64,000 bases of DNA from Glaciecola nitratireducens FR1064 (GTDB lineage Bacteria; Pseudomonadota; Gammaproteobacteria; Enterobacterales; Alteromonadaceae). A program made the translations under genes and the position numbers. The notes below the pieces were generated by a model. That model did not search any database, was not told the origin of the DNA, and saw only the letters and a program-made list of their open reading frames with translations. This document shows positions 18,417 through 26,635 of this stretch, piece by piece; position 1 is the first letter of the stretch; each line of letters starts with the position of its first letter. The stretch lies in NCBI RefSeq assembly GCF_000226565.1, contig NC_016041.1, positions 186,001-250,000 on the forward strand, written 5' to 3'.

Positions 18417-18788
18417 ATTGGTTAATCCCTTATAGTTTTGCAATCGAGTGCAAATTGTCCGTTGATTACAAAGTAGTCTACTTTTATGAACATTTCAAAT
18501 ACAAACAGGCCAAAACAACAGCATGCGTTTTAAGCTGTGATTTATAAGAATCGGGAAAAGAAAGTTTTGCTAGTTCGTTAATGTGTCCTGTGTTTTTTTA
18601 AGCTTGGCGCTCAATTGACAGTATCGGCAAATAATTTGATAGTATACCGTTGAAACTGCGTACCACCCATGATGCAAATGGTGGTGAAAGCGAATAAAAA
18701 AAAACTAGCTATAACGACACTAGCTGACAAAATGATTGTCGGTATTTTTGTATTTCTTGCACATAACAATAAGGTTTAAAATAGTAAT
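18417..18788. other. Divergent promoter region between slp and nitroreductase gene
   Basis: A 372-base gap. TTGACA at about 18616 followed by GATAGT/TATACC at loose spacing is a weak promoter candidate for the plus-strand gene. An imperfect hairpin (ACCACC...GGTGGT, 18662-18686) follows and is trailed by an A run, so it is not an intrinsic terminator on the plus strand. It could be a leader structure for the nitroreductase mRNA. No coding sequence is seen. Confidence 0.4.
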
Positions 18789-19526
18789 ATGAACCCAATT
18801 CTTGAAGCTCAGTCATCTCACCGTTCTATTCGACAGTATATTGATAAACCGATTGACGTAAATTTATTACACAAGCTTATTGAGTGCGCGCAAGGCGCCG
18901 CATCATCAAGCTTCATTCAGTCATATTCCCTGATCCAAGTAAATAACAAAAATACTCGCGAAAAAATAGCGACGTTGGCGGGTGGTCAAAAATGGATAGA
19001 ATCTGCAGCCGAATTTTTGGTTATCTGCGCCGATTTAAGGCGAGTTGAATATGCTTGTCTAAAACAAAACCTGGGCGCTTTAGAGGGCAACACTGAGCAT
19101 TTTATTGCAGCAACTGTAGACGCTGCATTAATGGCGCAAAACCTGATGTTAGGTGCTGAGTCAGTAGAACTTGGTGCGGTTTTTATTGGTGGGATCCGCA
19201 ACGATCCAAAATTAGTTTCTGAACTATTGCAACTTCCGGATCAAGTATATCCTGTTTTCGGTCTGTGTCTGGGCTGGCCTGATGCGCAACCTGAAGTGAA
19301 GCCTCGTTTCCCCGTAGATGTCATTCTTCATCAAGATGTTTATGACTCGTCTCGCTCTGAATCTGATGTGGATAACTACGACGACCAAATTCAAAATTAC
19401 TACACGCAACGCGGCGAAAATCAAAAAACCAGTAATTGGTCTGAACAAACCGCGAATGCAGTACAAAAGAAAAAAAGAGAACACATGCTTGCCTTCTTGC
19501 AAGCGCGTGGTTTTTTAAATCGATGA
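18789..19526 (+). CDS. nfsA: NfsA-type oxygen-insensitive NADPH nitroreductase
   Basis: A 245-aa flavin nitroreductase close to NfsA in length and motif order. It has SHRSIRQY at the FMN-binding N-terminus, CAQGAASSSFIQSYSLI, ALEGNTEHFIAATVDAALMAQN, and GAVFIGGIRNDP followed by VFGLCLGWP. It should reduce nitro compounds and quinones by two electrons with NADPH, using FMN as a homodimer. A basic, glutamine-rich tail lies at the C-terminus as in other NfsA proteins. It is convergent with the universal stress protein gene. Confidence 0.92.
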   Translation: MNPILEAQSSHRSIRQYIDKPIDVNLLHKLIECAQGAASSSFIQSYSLIQVNNKNTREKIATLAGGQKWIESAAEFLVICADLRRVEYACLKQNLGALEGNTEHFIAATVDAALMAQNLMLGAESVELGAVFIGGIRNDPKLVSELLQLPDQVYPVFGLCLGWPDAQPEVKPRFPVDVILHQDVYDSSRSESDVDNYDDQIQNYYTQRGENQKTSNWSEQTANAVQKKKREHMLAFLQARGFLNR

Positions 19527-19536
19527 TATATACTCA

Positions 19537-19974
19537 TTAATCATCTTGCATTCGCACAGCAAGTACGTCTTGCTTAACGCCATGTAAAACTGCATTTGCG
19601 GTAGAACCAAGCAGTGCTTTAATGCCGCTTCTACCGTGGGTGCCAATGATAATTAGGTCGGCACTCGTGTCATTCGCCAGTGCCTTTATTTCATCAGAAA
19701 TATCACCGGTCTTGATGTGTACGTGTTCTTTGTTGATGCCAAACTTGTCTGCAATTACCTCTAACTTTTTTCTGGCATCGTCTACTGTTTCAGCATCCGT
19801 CATTGCGTTATATTCACCCCCATATAGTAAGGGTTGAAGGTAAACTATTGGCATTGAAACATAGACTAAGCTGACGTCTTCAGGCGTTTGACATACACTC
19901 ATTGCTCTCTCAAGCACGTGTTCATGCTCAGCATTGAAATCTATTGCAACGATAATCTTTTTATAAATACTCAT
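19537..19974 (-). CDS. Universal stress protein, UspA family
   Basis: A 145-aa single Usp domain. It starts IYKKIIVAIDFNAEHEHVLERA and ends with the nucleotide-binding signature IIGTHGRSG...LLGSTANAVL, so ATP binding is likely. Usp proteins help survival under growth arrest and stress. The ATG at 19974 is chosen because family members begin at this position; an in-frame ATG at 20007 adds 11 residues. The gene stands alone. Confidence 0.92.
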   Translation of the reverse strand: MSIYKKIIVAIDFNAEHEHVLERAMSVCQTPEDVSLVYVSMPIVYLQPLLYGGEYNAMTDAETVDDARKKLEVIADKFGINKEHVHIKTGDISDEIKALANDTSADLIIIGTHGRSGIKALLGSTANAVLHGVKQDVLAVRMQDD

Positions 19975-20129
19975 AGTGTATGCACCGTAGTAGTTTGATT
20001 TAAACATCTCTACGCTAACACTATCATGTCTGTATCGGGCAATGATTGACTTAAGTCAAACAAAGATAATGGGTTACACCTGCTAATATTGGATTATGGT
20101 TAAAAATAGCAACGAACGTTGATTTGCTT

Positions 20130-20948
20130 TTAGCTGGCGCAGTGGGCATCAACGTCAATTAAATTCTCGTTTGGACGTTCGAGACGTTTCATCACTTGAT
20201 CGATTTTATTGACTAAGTCACGACTGATGGTTTTTTTGGAATACATCAAAAAAGAAGCGGTGCTTTCGTTTTTTAGTAAATCATAGACTTCGACGAAGTT
20301 GTGACTTTGGCAGCGCAGCGCTAACTCATACAGAGCAACTTCTCTTGTTGCAATGAAACCAGCTATGCGACCTGTTATCGCAAGATTTAGCGCTTGGCGC
20401 ACATCGTTCAAAGCGACGAGTTTTTTTGCAAAATTTGAGTCAGATAATAGCGACTGATACTCGTCAGAGTATGACGTGCCTCGCATCACCCCAATTTGAG
20501 CAGGGATAGAGGGAAGCAAAGACAGCGCATTGAGTTCTTTAAACTGTTCTGTGTAACTTTTTTCAATGAACAGAATATTTGAGCTCAGCTTGAAGATTTC
20601 CTCTGAGAAAAAAGCAAATTTTTCCCTCTCCTCTAATTTTGCTGCTGACATCGCAATATCAAGTTGACCCGTTTCGATATGACGCACAATGCGCTTCCAA
20701 GGATAACTGTAAAATTGATAATCTATGTTTGCTGCGTCCAAGATGTTGGACAAATATTCAATGTCGTACCCGTTCGGGTTGCCGTCTTTGTCAGTATATC
20801 GATTTGGGGGACTGTCATCGTACCCTATCCGGAGTGTCGCCGTTTTTGCGAGTTCTTGATTGTCGTCGGTCTGTGAATAGCCAAAACTATTTGAACAGTA
20901 TCCAAATAAAAGCGAACACACTATGACAACGAAAGCGTTTTTAATCAT
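20130..20948 (-). CDS. Periplasmic solute-binding protein, family 3
   Basis: A 272-aa exported protein with a signal peptide (KNAFVVIVCSLLFGYC...). It has a bacterial extracellular solute-binding family 3 fold: LRIGYDDSPPNRY, GYDIEYLSNIL, YPWKRIVRHIETGQLDIAMSAA, and GVMRGTSYSDEY. Similar proteins bind amino acids or small anions. No ABC transporter permease or ATPase gene lies next to it, so it may be an orphan sensor-type binding protein. A cysteine near the end of the leader (GYCSNSFGYS) is not a good lipobox. Confidence 0.88.
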   Translation of the reverse strand: MIKNAFVVIVCSLLFGYCSNSFGYSQTDDNQELAKTATLRIGYDDSPPNRYTDKDGNPNGYDIEYLSNILDAANIDYQFYSYPWKRIVRHIETGQLDIAMSAAKLEEREKFAFFSEEIFKLSSNILFIEKSYTEQFKELNALSLLPSIPAQIGVMRGTSYSDEYQSLLSDSNFAKKLVALNDVRQALNLAITGRIAGFIATREVALYELALRCQSHNFVEVYDLLKNESTASFLMYSKKTISRDLVNKIDQVMKRLERPNENLIDVDAHCAS

Positions 20949-21231
20949 TGTTTCCCTAGCGTCAAACGAGCTATTTGTTGCTATTGATTATGCAAAATGC
21001 ATGCGGTAAGAATTTTGAATGATATACCCTCTGATTAGAAAGTTAAACAGGGCAGAACAATTCAAGTCAGCTTTAATACTCGGCGAAGACGTCAATTATG
21101 TACTAGGCTGTTGGTATACCATGATAATTTAAATGTTTCCTACGTTGGCTGACTTCACCAGAAAAAAGCAAATGTGATCTCATGAGGCTGCATTTCATAC
21201 CCATTAATACACGCATTACAAAGGAGAATTT

Positions 21232-21669
21232 ATGACTATCAAAAATTGGGCAAGCGCAAAGTATCAAGGGTTAGGAAAAGAAGGAAAGGGTTCGGTATCT
21301 ACCCAGTCAGGTGCTTTTAATGAGCAACCGTATGGTTTCAACACCCGTTTCGATGATAAAAAAGGGACTAACCCAGAAGAGCAGATCGCCGCTGCTCACG
21401 CCAGTTGTTTCACCATGGCCCTGTCGTTTGGTTTAGCCGAAAAAGGCTTAAAATCCGGTGAGCTAGATACAAGAGCAACAGTTAGTTTAGACAAAGACGG
21501 TGACGGGTTTTCGGTGACAAAATCAGAATTAGTCCTAAAAGCCAAGGTTGCCGGAATTAATGAAGCCGATTTTGCTGCTGCAGCCAAAGACGCTAAGCAA
21601 AACTGTCCAATCTCAAAGTTATTAAATTGCGAAATTAGTTTAACAATTGAAAGTTTTGAATCTTTATAG
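21232..21669 (+). CDS. osmC: OsmC organic hydroperoxide reductase
   Basis: A 145-aa OsmC protein that follows the classical enzyme along its length: GKGSVSTQSGAFNEQPYGFNTRF, GTNPEEQIAAAHASCFTMALS and QNCPISKLLNCEI. The two active cysteines are in HASCF and QNCPI. It reduces organic hydroperoxides in the cytoplasm and in other bacteria is induced by osmotic stress and stationary phase. AAAGGAGA lies six bases before the ATG. A perfect 14-bp inverted repeat follows the gene. Confidence 0.94.
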   Translation: MTIKNWASAKYQGLGKEGKGSVSTQSGAFNEQPYGFNTRFDDKKGTNPEEQIAAAHASCFTMALSFGLAEKGLKSGELDTRATVSLDKDGDGFSVTKSELVLKAKVAGINEADFAAAAKDAKQNCPISKLLNCEISLTIESFESL

Positions 21670-21704
21670 CAAATAATGGCGAAAGTTAGACTAAGATAAG
21701 GTAG

Positions 21705-21738
21705 TAGTGAGTCATTGTTGAATGACAATGACTCACTA
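21705..21738. repeat. Perfect 14-bp inverted repeat between convergent genes
   Basis: Arms 21705-21718 and 21725-21738 are exact reverse complements around a six-base loop. There is no T run on either side, so it is not a standard intrinsic terminator. It lies between osmC (plus) and the TPR gene (minus) and might protect mRNA 3' ends or bind a dimeric protein. Confidence 0.85.
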
Positions 21739-21806
21739 TATGATTTAAAGCAAAGTGGCTATTCAAGTTCAAGTCCATACTCTGAAAATAGTTGATAGAC
21801 TCGGTC

Positions 21807-22538
21807 TTAGCCTTTTCTTTTCATTTTTTTATCAACTTTTTCCATCAACTGATTAATCTCAGCTCGTCTAAATTCATCTGCCAACGGTCTTTCTAAGCGC
21901 GGCGCTGCTTGTAGAGCCAGCGTTAAATGCTCCTTAGCTTTTGCATACTCTTTGTCGTCAAACAAAAACTCACCATAGAAGTAGTTTGAATCAATGCCGT
22001 TTGGATTGATCAATATGGCCTTTTCTAGCATTTTTTTGGCTGTATCGTCATCTCCAAAAGCAATCGGCCAGCCAGGTACTTTATGATAAAGCGTGCCTAA
22101 ACTCGTATAGGCAGACCCACTCAACGCAGAATCGTCAAGTTTCATCGAAGCTTCTAGTGATTTCTTTGCATCCTTGGCTAATGAAAGGGCGCCTAAGCCT
22201 CCTTTGGCACCAGCATAGCTAGACTCAATAATACCTAACCAAACTAAATTGTTGGCATTTTCTGGATTGGCTTTAACTAATGCTTGGGCTTGTTTGAGTA
22301 GGCTATCAAATCCCGCTTCTTGAGCGTCACCTTCTAGTTGATAATTTACCTTTACCCACTGTTGTTGCAATTCGAGAAGCTGCGATTCAGGGCTTTTTGT
22401 TGCAAAAGTAGCGTCTGCTGCAAAAGTGCCGTCTGCTGCAAAAGTACCGAATGAAATAGTGGTCAATGACGATGTAGCAAATAGGACCGCCACTCCGAGT
22501 TTAGTAATTGATTTAGCGATTGATTGATGCGCTTTCAT
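21807..22538 (-). CDS. Exported tetratricopeptide-repeat protein
   Basis: A 243-aa protein with a signal peptide (residues ~10-34), then a repeat-derived stretch FAADGTFAADATFA, then helical repeats. Segments such as LVKANPENANNLVWLGII, YTSLGTLYHKVPGW and KMLEKAILINPNGIDSNYFYGEFLFDDKEYAKAKEHL fit TPR units. TPR proteins mediate protein contacts; no enzyme motif is present. It starts 39 bases after the SDR gene on the same strand with SD AAAGAGGA, so it could be the last gene of the operon that starts at 26.3 kb. Its role there is unknown. Confidence 0.85.
   Translation of the reverse strand: MKAHQSIAKSITKLGVAVLFATSSLTTISFGTFAADGTFAADATFATKSPESQLLELQQQWVKVNYQLEGDAQEAGFDSLLKQAQALVKANPENANNLVWLGIIESSYAGAKGGLGALSLAKDAKKSLEASMKLDDSALSGSAYTSLGTLYHKVPGWPIAFGDDDTAKKMLEKAILINPNGIDSNYFYGEFLFDDKEYAKAKEHLTLALQAAPRLERPLADEFRRAEINQLMEKVDKKMKRKG
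22400..22447 (-). repeat. 18-bp in-frame tandem repeat, about 2.7 copies
   Basis: The unit (plus strand GTCTGCTGCAAAAGTGCC with small changes) repeats from 22400 to 22447. On the minus strand it encodes TFAADG/TFAADA directly after the signal peptide of the TPR protein. The unit length keeps the frame, so copy number may vary between strains. Confidence 0.88.
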
Positions 22539-22577
22539 AGGAATATCCTCTTTTTATCAAAATAACAATCTGGCTTT

Positions 22578-23387
22578 CTAAGATTGTTGTAAATAACGTT
22601 TTATAACGGTAAGTTTAGATTGAATTGCGTTGTCGACTAGCTTTGGAATAAATCCGTTTATCCGAACGAAAAGCTTTTCAGGCCAACCAACAACTTGCTG
22701 TCTTTTCTTGCTGTTGAGAAAGTTCATAAAGGTTTTAGCTACCGCCTCAACACTGTCCACAGCGTTACCTAGTGCTTTATTCATCTCATCAACACTCACC
22801 GCGTTTATACTGGTACTGGTTGCGCGCGGTGCGAAATATCTAAATCTGATATTTGTATCGCTATATTCGCGGGCAAGTGCTTCTGTAAATCCACGCAAAC
22901 CAAATTTGGAGGCACAATAGGTGCTAAAGCCGGGATAGCCTATATAGCCAAAGGCTGAACCTACTTGAACGACGTTGATCTGCTTTTGCTCAGCACCTTG
23001 TTCAGTGTGTGACTTCGCAATAAACTCTTGAGTAAATAACATCGGCGTTATCAGGTTGGTTTGCATTAACTCATTTATCATTTCGGGTTTTGTATCTTCA
23101 AATGCGACGAAGCTAGACAAACCGGCTGCATTTACTAGTAAGTCGACGGGCTTGTTCGCAAAAGCAAGATTAAGAATGTTTGCGCGGTCGTCCGATTTGT
23201 TTAAATCCCCTAGTAAAATTTCACAGTTTCCAGACATTGAGATTTTAAGTTGTGCTAGCTTTTTCTGATTGCGTCCTTGAATAAAAACGTGATACCCGTT
23301 TTCACCAAGAATTTTGGCAATTGCGCCACCGATACCACCCGAGGCACCAGTGACCAAACACGTTTTAGATACCTTTTGGTGTGTCAA
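22578..23387 (-). CDS. Short-chain dehydrogenase/reductase in the ligase-HDO operon
   Basis: A 269-aa classical SDR. The cofactor site reads TGASGGIGGAIAKIL, followed by NAAGLS, and the catalytic set is Ser in VVQVGSAFGY plus YCASK (Tyr and Lys). Position 37 onward (QGRNQKKL) suggests NADP(H) use. It would reduce a ketone or oxidise an alcohol. It starts two bases after the stop of the AMP-ligase/HDO gene, so the two are tightly coupled. I infer it acts on the product of that enzyme. The C-terminal ~30 residues are basic and may contact the membrane. Confidence 0.92.
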   Translation of the reverse strand: MTHQKVSKTCLVTGASGGIGGAIAKILGENGYHVFIQGRNQKKLAQLKISMSGNCEILLGDLNKSDDRANILNLAFANKPVDLLVNAAGLSSFVAFEDTKPEMINELMQTNLITPMLFTQEFIAKSHTEQGAEQKQINVVQVGSAFGYIGYPGFSTYCASKFGLRGFTEALAREYSDTNIRFRYFAPRATSTSINAVSVDEMNKALGNAVDSVEAVAKTFMNFLNSKKRQQVVGWPEKLFVRINGFIPKLVDNAIQSKLTVIKRYLQQS

Positions 23388-23389
23388 AA

Positions 23390-25543
23390 TTAGGCAGCCT
23401 TCATTTTGCTAGCTGAAACGTCCAAGGTTCTAAAAATATTGCCGTATAGAACGTAAAAACGTTTTGCACTTTGAACGATGAGATCTTGTTCTTTAGGACA
23501 ATCAATTTTATCCATTAAAGTTTCAAAAAACTTAACATGATCGATATCCAGCGAGCCGTGAGATACCAAATAGCTAAAGGCTTTTTTGGGTAATCCTAAT
23601 GCATCCTTAATATTGGCTGCCGCGTTATCGGCCATTGCAATACTGGTCCCTTCCAACACATGCACCATGCCGAAAAATCCAAGTGGGTTAACACGGTTAA
23701 CCATGTCATAGGCATAGGCAACCATGAGTTCTGTTGCCATTGAAGGCGGGGTGGCGCGCACGACTTCTTTGTCATATCCACAGTTTGCAATATCGTTTAG
23801 TACCCACTCTTGGTGGCCTAACTCCTCTTCAATATATTCGGCGACTGCTTCGCGCAACCATTCTTTGCTCTCCGGTAAACGACTGCCTACTGACATCAAC
23901 AAAGGCACTGTATGCTTAACGTGATGATATGCTTGGCTCAAAAATGCAACGTAATCTTCGGTTTCAATGTCGCCAGAGAAGCAACGTTTAATGATTGGAG
24001 ATGACAGTAAGTAATCGCGCTCGGTGGTCGTTTCGTTCAGAAGTCTTTGATATAAGCTCATTGTGTTTTTTTCCTCTTTTTTCATCGTAAAAAAATTGGC
24101 ATAGATAGCCTCAATTCTTGACTGATAATACTGGTTAATTTGTTCACGCTTAGGGCGCATATTGGCTGTATATAAGCCCTCTTCAAAAGTCATAGAGTGG
24201 CTTAGCATGAGATTTGCTTTGATTTGGGCATAGTCCGGTAAATGACTGTTTACTGTGTCGATAGCATCGCTGATAACAGCCTGTTGAATTTTCTCTGATA
24301 TTGGTACGAGCACCGCCATGCAAAATGGCCGACTGTCACCCAGTACAACAGCTTGTTGAAATAGGCCGGTTGCGAGCAATTCAGATTCAATCCATTCAGG
24401 AGAAATATTGCGTCCAAATGAATTAATGAGAGTGTTTTTGATTCGGCCTTCGATGTAAATTTTGTTATTTTTGATACTTGCGATGTCTCCGGTAAAAACC
24501 AGATCGTTATACCAAGAACGTTGGTCTTCCAAATATCCTAAAAAGGCATTGCCACTAACAACTAACTCGTTATTAATTATCGCCGCTTTTAGGTGCGGCA
24601 ATACGCTGCCAGTGCTCGCTATATCATCGTTATTAGGTGTATTGATGCATACAACAGAGCTACATTCTGACAAGCCATAGCCTTGATAAACAGGCAAACC
24701 TAAACCTCGGGCTTCTGCCAACAACGAGGCTGAAACTCTACTACCACCAACCGCAATAAATTGCAGGGATGAAGGTGCTTGCCAATTATTTTTAGTCGCC
24801 ATTACCAATACTTGCAGTAATTCAGGTACTAAAATCAGGCTGTTTGGTTTCGCTCTGCTAATGCAGTTCAGTAAGGCATTCGGATTGACGAGCCGACTGC
24901 CTTCGAATCCGCGCTCTGCGTCACTCGCAATGATGACCGTGCCTGATGCTAGCATTGGGCAATAAACGCCGGCGATGTTTTCAAGTAAAGTAGGTAAAGG
25001 TAGCAAACACAAGTGACGAGGGTTTTGTAAACCAATACTATTAACAAGAGCGCAAGCCACCGCCATTTGATTTTCGGTACTCAAACAAACACCCTTTGGT
25101 GTGCCTGTTGAGCCTGATGTGTAGGTGATTTTGCTTGTACCATTAGGGGCAGCTAATCTTTTATCTTGAACTAGTTTATATACATTGAGCTTTACCAAAT
25201 CACATTCACAAAGCGCGCCGAAATTGACGTCTTGTTGGCTGAAAAGAATGTTTGGCTTTACCGACAATAGCAATTGATCATATTGAGCTTGCGTGAAAAA
25301 GAGTGGAATAGGCGTGAAAACAAGCTCAGCCATTTGGCATGCTAAATCCACAACAATCCAATCAATGGAGTTGTCTGTATGCAGGCAAACTGAATCAGCG
25401 CCCTGCTTTTTTAACCAATCTGATAAATTTGTTACTCGCTCCGCTAATTGAGTGTAACTAACTTGAGCACCTGCAGTTTCGACGGCAATTTGATCTTTGA
25501 GCTCTGTCGGAATATGTAAAAGTCGTTGTATCAATTCACTCAT
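23390..25543 (-). CDS. AMP-dependent acid ligase fused to heme-oxygenase-like diiron oxidase (HDO) domain
   Basis: A 717-aa two-domain enzyme. Residues 1-~480 are an ANL adenylating enzyme with YTSGSTGTPKG (141-151), the YQGYGLSECS helix (286-295), FTGDIASI (350-357) and a C-terminal lysine region near NMRPKREQIN (461-470). Residues ~495-717 are a heme-oxygenase/TenA-like helical domain. Likely metal ligands are the EEE cluster plus His577 (EEELGH), Glu631 in HVLEGTS, and His662, Asp666 and His669 in HxxxDxxH, the signature of HDO non-heme diiron oxidases. The ligase should activate a carboxylic acid and the HDO oxidise it or a conjugate; the substrate is unknown. The start has SD AGAGG, five bases after the upstream gene. 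The joining linker is lysine-rich and contains an SD-like GAGG and an ATG at 24061. Confidence 0.9.
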   Translation of the reverse strand: MSELIQRLLHIPTELKDQIAVETAGAQVSYTQLAERVTNLSDWLKKQGADSVCLHTDNSIDWIVVDLACQMAELVFTPIPLFFTQAQYDQLLLSVKPNILFSQQDVNFGALCECDLVKLNVYKLVQDKRLAAPNGTSKITYTSGSTGTPKGVCLSTENQMAVACALVNSIGLQNPRHLCLLPLPTLLENIAGVYCPMLASGTVIIASDAERGFEGSRLVNPNALLNCISRAKPNSLILVPELLQVLVMATKNNWQAPSSLQFIAVGGSRVSASLLAEARGLGLPVYQGYGLSECSSVVCINTPNNDDIASTGSVLPHLKAAIINNELVVSGNAFLGYLEDQRSWYNDLVFTGDIASIKNNKIYIEGRIKNTLINSFGRNISPEWIESELLATGLFQQAVVLGDSRPFCMAVLVPISEKIQQAVISDAIDTVNSHLPDYAQIKANLMLSHSMTFEEGLYTANMRPKREQINQYYQSRIEAIYANFFTMKKEEKNTMSLYQRLLNETTTERDYLLSSPIIKRCFSGDIETEDYVAFLSQAYHHVKHTVPLLMSVGSRLPESKEWLREAVAEYIEEELGHQEWVLNDIANCGYDKEVVRATPPSMATELMVAYAYDMVNRVNPLGFFGMVHVLEGTSIAMADNAAANIKDALGLPKKAFSYLVSHGSLDIDHVKFFETLMDKIDCPKEQDLIVQSAKRFYVLYGNIFRTLDVSASKMKAA

Positions 25544-25548
25544 CTCGA

Positions 25549-26268
25549 TTACCTCTTAAGCTTGCGGGTGGTGAGCGCAATTTTGCGTTCTAGTTGATCA
25601 AACATTTGCTTAAAATGTGCTGATTTATTGACTGCAAGCATCACGGCAGCAAGAGAAACAAATACTACTTGCGGGTTCGTTTCATAGTATGTGCCCCAAT
25701 TAATTGATGATTCTTGTAATTTATTCTTGTCTGCTTGAGCGATGTAGTGACAGTCAATTCCCGCTTTACTAATTAATTTGACCACGTGCTCAGTGCCAGC
25801 AAACACCATATGCTCATAGCCATTGCAAAATAATGACACGGCGGTTGTGAGAAAAAGTGGAATAGTAAATTTGTTCGAGTTGCTATAAAGATGACCGATT
25901 TCAGCTATGTACCGACGATCATGCGCTTGCGAAACATAGTGCTCGATAGGCTGCGCTAAATATTGTTCAACGAATAAGCTCTCTTTTGCAGACCGGATAC
26001 CCAACGCGGCCTTGAATTTGCCATTATTAATTGCCAAAACATAAGGCATGCTTATTTCAATATCGGCACCATAAGCAGACGCGAATCCGTCTTTGATAAA
26101 TTGCTCTGATGCTGCACGACCATCATCATGTTTTTGATAAACATCGAGTGAAAACGTGTATTTTGCATCGCTCGCTTGCGCGCTGCGGCAAACCTTATTT
26201 GTAAGCTGACTAGTAAACGACTCAGTCCCTTTGAGGTCGGTGGGTAATGTGATGTCTACGGCTTGCAT
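25549..26268 (-). CDS. Thermostable-hemolysin (delta-VPH) family protein
   Basis: A 239-aa protein matching the family named after the Vibrio thermostable hemolysin. Despite the name it has no signal peptide or membrane segment. The core (IEISMPYVLAINNGKFKAALGIRSA, YIAEIGHLYS, LFLTTAVSLFCNGYEHMVFAGT, LISKAGIDCHYI) has the strand-helix order of GNAT-type acyltransferases and acyl-homoserine-lactone synthases. I therefore infer an acyl or aminoacyl transfer role rather than a pore-forming one. AAAGGT lies nine bases before the ATG. It is the first gene of the minus-strand operon with the ligase-HDO and SDR genes. Confidence 0.82.
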   Translation of the reverse strand: MQAVDITLPTDLKGTESFTSQLTNKVCRSAQASDAKYTFSLDVYQKHDDGRAASEQFIKDGFASAYGADIEISMPYVLAINNGKFKAALGIRSAKESLFVEQYLAQPIEHYVSQAHDRRYIAEIGHLYSNSNKFTIPLFLTTAVSLFCNGYEHMVFAGTEHVVKLISKAGIDCHYIAQADKNKLQESSINWGTYYETNPQVVFVSLAAVMLAVNKSAHFKQMFDQLERKIALTTRKLKR

Positions 26269-26635
26269 TATTAAGACCTTTTAGTACTTTATGCTGCAAA
26301 CAATAAACCTAGAACCTTAAAATAATCTTAAGATTTAAAAATAAATCAACAAATATAAAATAAATAAAGCAGTGTGCTTAAGAATCCAAATTACCGCGTA
26401 AGTTTTTACTGCTGAAGGAATTGGTTTTCAATAATAGTGCGGCATGTTCCTTCATGATTTCTCAATGTTTTATCTCAAAATGCTATCTCATTGTTAGTTA
26501 TTCTTATGTTCTACTATTAGTCTTTATAAGTGTTAATTTCCAAAAAAGTTAGCAATACTAAACCAACAATAATTCACTTCAAAAAAGTGAAGACATGCTT
26601 TTCTGTCATCACCGCTAGTGTCAAAGGATTAGACT
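26269..26635. other. AT-rich divergent regulatory region with palindromes
   Basis: A 367-base gap between the hemolysin-family operon and the dehalogenase gene. It holds a perfect 12-bp palindrome AATCTTAAGATT at 26324-26335, 56 bases upstream of the operon start, and an inverted repeat TTCACTT-N5-AAGTGAA at 26573-26591, 45 bases before the dehalogenase. Both are possible operator sites. No coding sequence is seen, and no clear -35/-10 pair can be fixed by eye. Confidence 0.5.

Noticed and set aside
21705-21738. Intrinsic terminator of osmC
   Set aside because: The stem is strong but neither strand has a following T tract.
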